From NCBI GenBank assembly GCA_041871065.1, contig CP168942.1, positions 154,501 through 218,500 of the forward strand: 64,000 bases of DNA. The letters run 5' to 3'. How positions within the stretch are numbered: the first letter of the stretch is position 1; every line of letters begins with the position of its first letter. Below are positions 60,125 through 64,000 of this stretch, in pieces. The notes beneath the pieces are model-generated. The model did not search any database, was not told the origin of the DNA, and was given only the letters and a program-made list of their open reading frames with translations. Origin of the DNA: Weissella confusa. Lineage in GTDB: Bacteria; Bacillota; Bacilli; Lactobacillales; Lactobacillaceae. Both the position numbers and the translations under genes were made by a program.

Positions 60125-61456
60125 ATGGAAAACAAAGTTGAATTAAAACGATCAATGGGAATTTGGTCAGGGTTATCACTCGTTATTGGAACGGTTATCG
60201 GTTCTGGAATCTTCTTTAAGCAAGCTGGGGTTTTGCAAACGGCTGGTTCATCAACGCTTGGGCTATTGGCGTGGGTTGCCGGTGGTGTCATCACGTTGGC
60301 TGCTGGTTTGACGATTGCTGAAATCGGGGCACGCTTGCCAAAGACAGGTGGGTTGTACAGCTACATCGAAGAGTTGTACGGTCCAGCTGCTGGATTCTTG
60401 ACGGGATGGATGCAAGTTGTGATTTACGCACCAGCCGTCATTGCCTCAATCGCTGGTTACGCTGCCTTTTTGACGGCTAACTTCTTGGGCTTGCCAACGT
60501 CAGCTGCAACTTGGATTTCAGTTATCTTCCTATTGTTCATCGCTGGATTGAACATGTTGGAAAACCGTGTGGCGGCTAGCTTCCAAGTGATTACGACATC
60601 AATTAAGTTGATTCCAATCGCTGTGTTGATCATTTACGGTTTGTTCTTCGGTAAGGTTGATGCTTTGGGACAGACGGTTCACCAAGTCTCACAATCAGGT
60701 GGTGGCTTCGGAATGGCCATCTTGGCAACGTTGTTTGCTTATGATGGTTGGATTTTGTTGTCAAACATCGCCGGTGAGTTGAAGAACCCCCGTCGTGATG
60801 TGCCACGTTCAATTGTTGGTGGTTTGATTTTGATTGTCATCGCCTACGTTGGGGTGACATTTGGTGTTTACCACGCTTTGCCTGCTGAAAAGGTTGTGGC
60901 ATTGCAAAACAATGCGACATTCGCGGTTGCTAAGGCTGCGTTTGGTGACTTCGGTGGACGTGCCTTGAGTTTGGCCATTATCATTTCAATGTTGGGAACG
61001 TTGAACGGTAAGATGTTGTCATTCCCACGTATGGCATACGCAATGTCATTGGATGGCTTGTTCCCTAAGTACTTGTCAAAGTTGACACGCAAGACGCAAG
61101 AGCCAACGAACGCCATTGCGACGGTAACGATTATGACGTTGGTTTTGGCAATCTTCTACACGTCAGGTGTTGATCGTTTGTCAGACATTGCCATCTTCAC
61201 GATTTGGATTTTCTACACGGCTGCGTTCTTCGGAGTCTTCATGTTGCGTCGCCAAGTAAAGCAGGGTAAGTTGGAAGAAATGGACACGTTGTTCAAGACG
61301 CCATTGTTCCCAATTACGCCATTGGTTGCGATTTTCGGGGCGTTGTTCGTTATCGGTTCAACGGTTATCAACGACTTTACAGGTGCTGCCATTTCAATCG
61401 TATTGGTTTTGATTGGATTGCCAGTATTCTACTACTACAACAAGAAGCGTTCTTAA
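60125..61456 (+). CDS. APC-superfamily amino-acid permease (SteT/LAT-like)
   Basis: 443 residues, 12 predicted helices. Starts GIWSGLSLVIGTVIGSGIFF, the APC substrate-binding first helix (GSGIF), and has GARLPKTGGLYSYIEELYG, typical of the LAT/SteT group that exchanges neutral amino acids such as serine and threonine. TAGGAG precedes the ATG. Control by the Asn-codon attenuator upstream suggests it moves asparagine or a related amino acid; this is inference, as substrate cannot be read from sequence. Confidence 0.93.
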   Translation: MENKVELKRSMGIWSGLSLVIGTVIGSGIFFKQAGVLQTAGSSTLGLLAWVAGGVITLAAGLTIAEIGARLPKTGGLYSYIEELYGPAAGFLTGWMQVVIYAPAVIASIAGYAAFLTANFLGLPTSAATWISVIFLLFIAGLNMLENRVAASFQVITTSIKLIPIAVLIIYGLFFGKVDALGQTVHQVSQSGGGFGMAILATLFAYDGWILLSNIAGELKNPRRDVPRSIVGGLILIVIAYVGVTFGVYHALPAEKVVALQNNATFAVAKAAFGDFGGRALSLAIIISMLGTLNGKMLSFPRMAYAMSLDGLFPKYLSKLTRKTQEPTNAIATVTIMTLVLAIFYTSGVDRLSDIAIFTIWIFYTAAFFGVFMLRRQVKQGKLEEMDTLFKTPLFPITPLVAIFGALFVIGSTVINDFTGAAISIVLVLIGLPVFYYYNKKRS

Positions 61457-61466
61457 TGAATTTTGC

Positions 61467-61503
61467 AAAGCTATCAGGCGTCTGCCTGGTAGCTTTTTTA
61501 CTT
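61467..61503 (+). terminator. permease gene terminator
   Basis: AAAGCTA-CAGGC/GCCTG-TAGCTTT stem, then TTTACTTT. Confidence 0.9.
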
Positions 61504-61566
61504 TACAGGGTTAACAGATATCGTTAAAATCAAAGTATTAAAAACAAATGAGAAAAGAGGGCCGTC

Positions 61567-62970
61567 ATGGAATGGGCTGACCGAACAAAGCCTTATGAGG
61601 CCGATTTGATTCAGGACCTGAATCAGATTGTTAAAATACCATCGATTCTAGATCCAAATACGCAAACAGAGTTAACACCATTCGGAAACGATATGGTGCG
61701 TGCGTTAGCGAAGATGGAAGAATTGGCCGCGCGTGACGGCTTCCGTTATGGTCGTGTCGACAACATGGTAACGTGGATTGAATACGGTCCAGCTGATGCC
61801 GATGAGACCGTGGCGATTTTGACGCACATCGATATTGTGCCCGCCGGTGACGGGTGGTTGCGTGACCCGTTCAAGCCTGAAATATTGGATGGCTTATACT
61901 TTGGTCGCGGGGCCGCGGACATGAAAGCTGACTTGATGAGTGCGTATTATGCCATGAAGTATTTGGCTGACCATGAGATTAAATTAACCCGCAAGATTCG
62001 CTTGATTATTGGAACCGACGAAGAGAATGGTTGGCGTGATTTGCCACGCTATTTCGAACAGGAAGGTGAACCAACGATGGGCTTTTCACCAGACGGGGCA
62101 TTTCCGGTTGTGAACGGTGAGAAGGCTTTCCAAACGGTGCAACTGCGTTTCCCAAGTGTGTCGACTGGCGACTATATTTTGCGCCGTTTTATTGCTGGAA
62201 CGCGTCCGAATGTTGTGCCAGGGGATGCACGCGCGCGTGTGGTCGTACCTGATCCAGATGGCATGGTGCATGATTTTGAACAGTATCTAGCACAATACCC
62301 ATTCTTAAGTGGTAAGACTGAAATTAAGGGACAAGAATTACGTCTCTTGTTGAACGGGGTTCAGGCCCATGGTGCCTATCCACAGGATGGCGAGAATGCC
62401 GGCACATATTTGGCCCATTTCCTAAACCGGTATGCGTTTGCGGATGATGCGAAGACATTTTTGCAATTTGTTGGTGAGACAGTGCATGACGATATCGGGG
62501 CTGACAATCTAGGCTTGCGTTATCACGACGAAACGATGGGAGACCTGACGTTGAATGTTGGTGTCATGCGTTTTAGTTTGAACGGACAGGGAACGATTTT
62601 GCTGAACTTCCGTTATCCGCAAGGGGTTAATGTGCAAGCGGTGATGACCCAAGTCCAACGACACCTTGGCGACTTTAAGGCGACGGTTGAAGTATGGCCG
62701 GGTGGTATGGAACCGCATTTGGTGCCGGAAACCGATGAACTGGTTGGTATCCTATCAATGGTTTATGCGAAGCAGACGGGGATGTTTATGAATCCGCGCA
62801 CATCAAACGGTGGGTCGTATGCCCGTTTGTTGAAGCGTGGTGTCGCCTTTGGGGGTCAGTTCCCAGATGTGCCGGTCACAAGTCACCAAGCAAATGAATC
62901 GACACCAGTCGCTAACTTAACACGTTCAATGGCAATCTTTGCGGAAGCGTTGTTGAAGTTGGCACAATAG
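61567..62970 (+). CDS. pepV: M20-family dipeptidase PepV
   Basis: 467 residues. Cytosolic zinc dipeptidase used in peptide nutrition. M20 metal sites: His in LTHIDIVPAGDGW (HxD), Asp in GRGAADMKAD, the Glu pair in GTDEENGW, Asp in FSPDGAFP and His in VTSHQANES near the C-terminus. A lid domain lies at ~190-380. The first motif has THID where GHxD is usual. AGAGGG precedes the ATG. Confidence 0.95.
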   Translation: MEWADRTKPYEADLIQDLNQIVKIPSILDPNTQTELTPFGNDMVRALAKMEELAARDGFRYGRVDNMVTWIEYGPADADETVAILTHIDIVPAGDGWLRDPFKPEILDGLYFGRGAADMKADLMSAYYAMKYLADHEIKLTRKIRLIIGTDEENGWRDLPRYFEQEGEPTMGFSPDGAFPVVNGEKAFQTVQLRFPSVSTGDYILRRFIAGTRPNVVPGDARARVVVPDPDGMVHDFEQYLAQYPFLSGKTEIKGQELRLLLNGVQAHGAYPQDGENAGTYLAHFLNRYAFADDAKTFLQFVGETVHDDIGADNLGLRYHDETMGDLTLNVGVMRFSLNGQGTILLNFRYPQGVNVQAVMTQVQRHLGDFKATVEVWPGGMEPHLVPETDELVGILSMVYAKQTGMFMNPRTSNGGSYARLLKRGVAFGGQFPDVPVTSHQANESTPVANLTRSMAIFAEALLKLAQ

Positions 62971-62982
62971 CTGGAAATCAGA

Positions 62983-63016
62983 CAGACTCTGGGCAAAAGC
63001 CTGGGGTCTTTTTTCA
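62983..63016 (+). terminator. pepV terminator
   Basis: AGACTC-GGGC, loop AAAA, GCCT-GGGTCT, then TTTTT. Confidence 0.78.
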
Positions 63017-63069
63017 CGTATAGCTGGTAAAATGAGAAGATACAACACGTTACGAAAAAGGGGGCGCAC

Positions 63070-64000
63070 ATGGCTTTAGAATTGTTGTTTGGTCGCGCAA
63101 GTGCCGACCATGAATTAGCGCTATTGGAGCGTGTGCAGAAGGTCTTGGCAGCCGATGAGCAAGCCGAGATTTTTTATGTGGTACCGAACCACATTAAGTT
63201 TGAAACAGAAATCCAAGTGCTGAGTCGTTTGGCTGAGCTGGAAAATCGTCACGGGGCCGCAGTGGCTGTGCCGAACGTTCAAGTCTTTTCATTGAGCCGT
63301 TTAGCTTGGTACTACATGCAAGATGACCCAATTTATCGCCAAGCCAATTTGTCAGCGACTGGTATGACGATGTTGGTACAAGCTTTGCTACGTGAACACC
63401 AAGATGACTTGGTGCTGTACGGCAGTTTGTTGACCAAGCAAGGATTTATCAGTCAATTTGCGAGTCAGATTCTTGAACTAAAGCAAGCCGGTTTAACGTG
63501 GCCAGAAGTACGCGAGATGGCTGAAAACCTATCAGGCCAAGGCACATTGCAAATGAAGTTGCAGGACTTGGCCTTGATTGGTGAAGCGTTGGATCAAGAG
63601 TTGGCCAACCGGGGTCAATATTTGAACAGTGAATTATTGACGGCCTTGCGCGTTTATTTGGCGACGGAAAAGACTGATACATCGCACCATTACTACTTTA
63701 TTAATGGGTATTCACAAATGACGACACCAGAACGCGGGGTTGTTGAGGCACTGATTGAACGCGCAGGTGGTGTAGCGATTGCGCTGCCAGCTGACGACGG
63801 AGCAGCCAGTGTCTCAGATGTGACGTTGTCAGAAAATGACTTATTCTACCGACCTAAGCGTTTAGCACGCCAATTGCGTGATTTTGCAGTGGCACATGAT
63901 GTCCCAGTGACGGCGAATACCGTGACGGCACAACGTCCAATTAGCGATACGATTGCGGCCATTGAGTCATTCTGGATTGATTACGAACAACGTGGCATTC
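63070..64000 (+). CDS. rexB: ATP-dependent nuclease subunit B (RexB/AddB), 5' part
   Basis: Open to the window edge, 310 codons seen of an expected ~1,150. Begins MALELLFGRASADHE, the usual RexB start with the modified Walker-like GRA segment, then IFYVVPNHIKFETEIQVL and VFSLSRLAWYYM. Together with RexA it would form the RecBCD-equivalent helicase-nuclease for double-strand break repair; rexA should follow outside the window. AAAGGGGG precedes the ATG. Confidence 0.92.
   Translation, partial: MALELLFGRASADHELALLERVQKVLAADEQAEIFYVVPNHIKFETEIQVLSRLAELENRHGAAVAVPNVQVFSLSRLAWYYMQDDPIYRQANLSATGMTMLVQALLREHQDDLVLYGSLLTKQGFISQFASQILELKQAGLTWPEVREMAENLSGQGTLQMKLQDLALIGEALDQELANRGQYLNSELLTALRVYLATEKTDTSHHYYFINGYSQMTTPERGVVEALIERAGGVAIALPADDGAASVSDVTLSENDLFYRPKRLARQLRDFAVAHDVPVTANTVTAQRPISDTIAAIESFWIDYEQRGI

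Noticed and set aside
1..64000. Insertion sequences, prophage or integrated elements
   Set aside because: No transposase, integrase, terminal inverted repeats or attachment-site duplications seen, including around the tRNA genes.

Overview
The window is chromosomal DNA from a low-to-mid GC lactic acid bacterium. Gene content (rexB, pepV, RlmD-type methylase, msrA/msrB, VIT and LCP proteins, gnd), strong AGGAGG-type ribosome sites, heavy TTG use for leucine and the protein sequences point to the Leuconostoc/Weissella branch of Lactobacillales, most likely Weissella (genus call is inference). No rRNA operon, prophage, transposase or CRISPR array was seen. Most genes are housekeeping or transport genes in short operons separated by clear intrinsic terminators; two very large surface-protein genes stand out.

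Layout. 0.26-13.0 kb: one giant gene for a ~4245-residue secreted protein with an L-type-lectin-like head, MucBP-like domains and about 28 acidic coiled-coil repeats. 13.15-13.83 kb: seven tRNA genes (Val, Asp, Phe, Trp, His, Leu, Leu). 14.2-17.5 kb: manganese/iron homeostasis (mntH, usp, two VIT transporters). 17.6-21.6 kb: a two-component system (regulator gene frameshifted near its end), a membrane protein and an LCP cell-wall ligase. 21.6-23.3 kb: thymidine kinase and a quinone oxidoreductase. 23.3-24.5 kb: two small secreted/membrane proteins on the minus strand. 24.8-29.8 kb: a phosphonate-type ABC importer (phnD-C-E-E) followed by a 5'-nucleotidase. 29.9-33.9 kb: msrA, a small interrupted gene, map, a Ser-rich membrane protein and metK under a SAM-I riboswitch. 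34.3-39.7 kb: a second large surface protein with about 25 GA-like modules. 39.7-47.8 kb: a frameshifted membrane glycerophosphodiesterase, a BMP-family binding protein, msrB, a DUF915 hydrolase, an RlmD-type methylase, a degenerate MnmM-like methylase and a PAP2 phosphatase. 47.9-55.3 kb: leuS, a GT4 glycosyltransferase, tRNA-Arg, a MurJ/SpoVB-like flippase, a DnaA-box cluster, CorA and a 45-residue protein. 55.4-64.0 kb: a cystathionine lyase/synthase, an Old-Yellow-Enzyme oxidoreductase with a small partner, gnd, an Asn-rich leader peptide with an attenuator in front of an APC permease, pepV and the start of rexB.

Most interesting signals: (1) a 30-codon leader ORF with six consecutive Asn codons, mutually exclusive hairpins and a terminator directly before an amino-acid permease; (2) an identical direct-repeat promoter architecture, GATACAA-N4-GATACAA-N8-TATGnT, in front of both the two-component operon and the LCP gene; (3) two LPXTG-less giant surface proteins that share a spaced DRI...D[AG]R motif before a C-terminal membrane helix; (4) four DnaA boxes in 94 bp far from any dnaA gene; (5) three genes broken by single lesions; (6) two ABC-type binding proteins without a lipobox cysteine.
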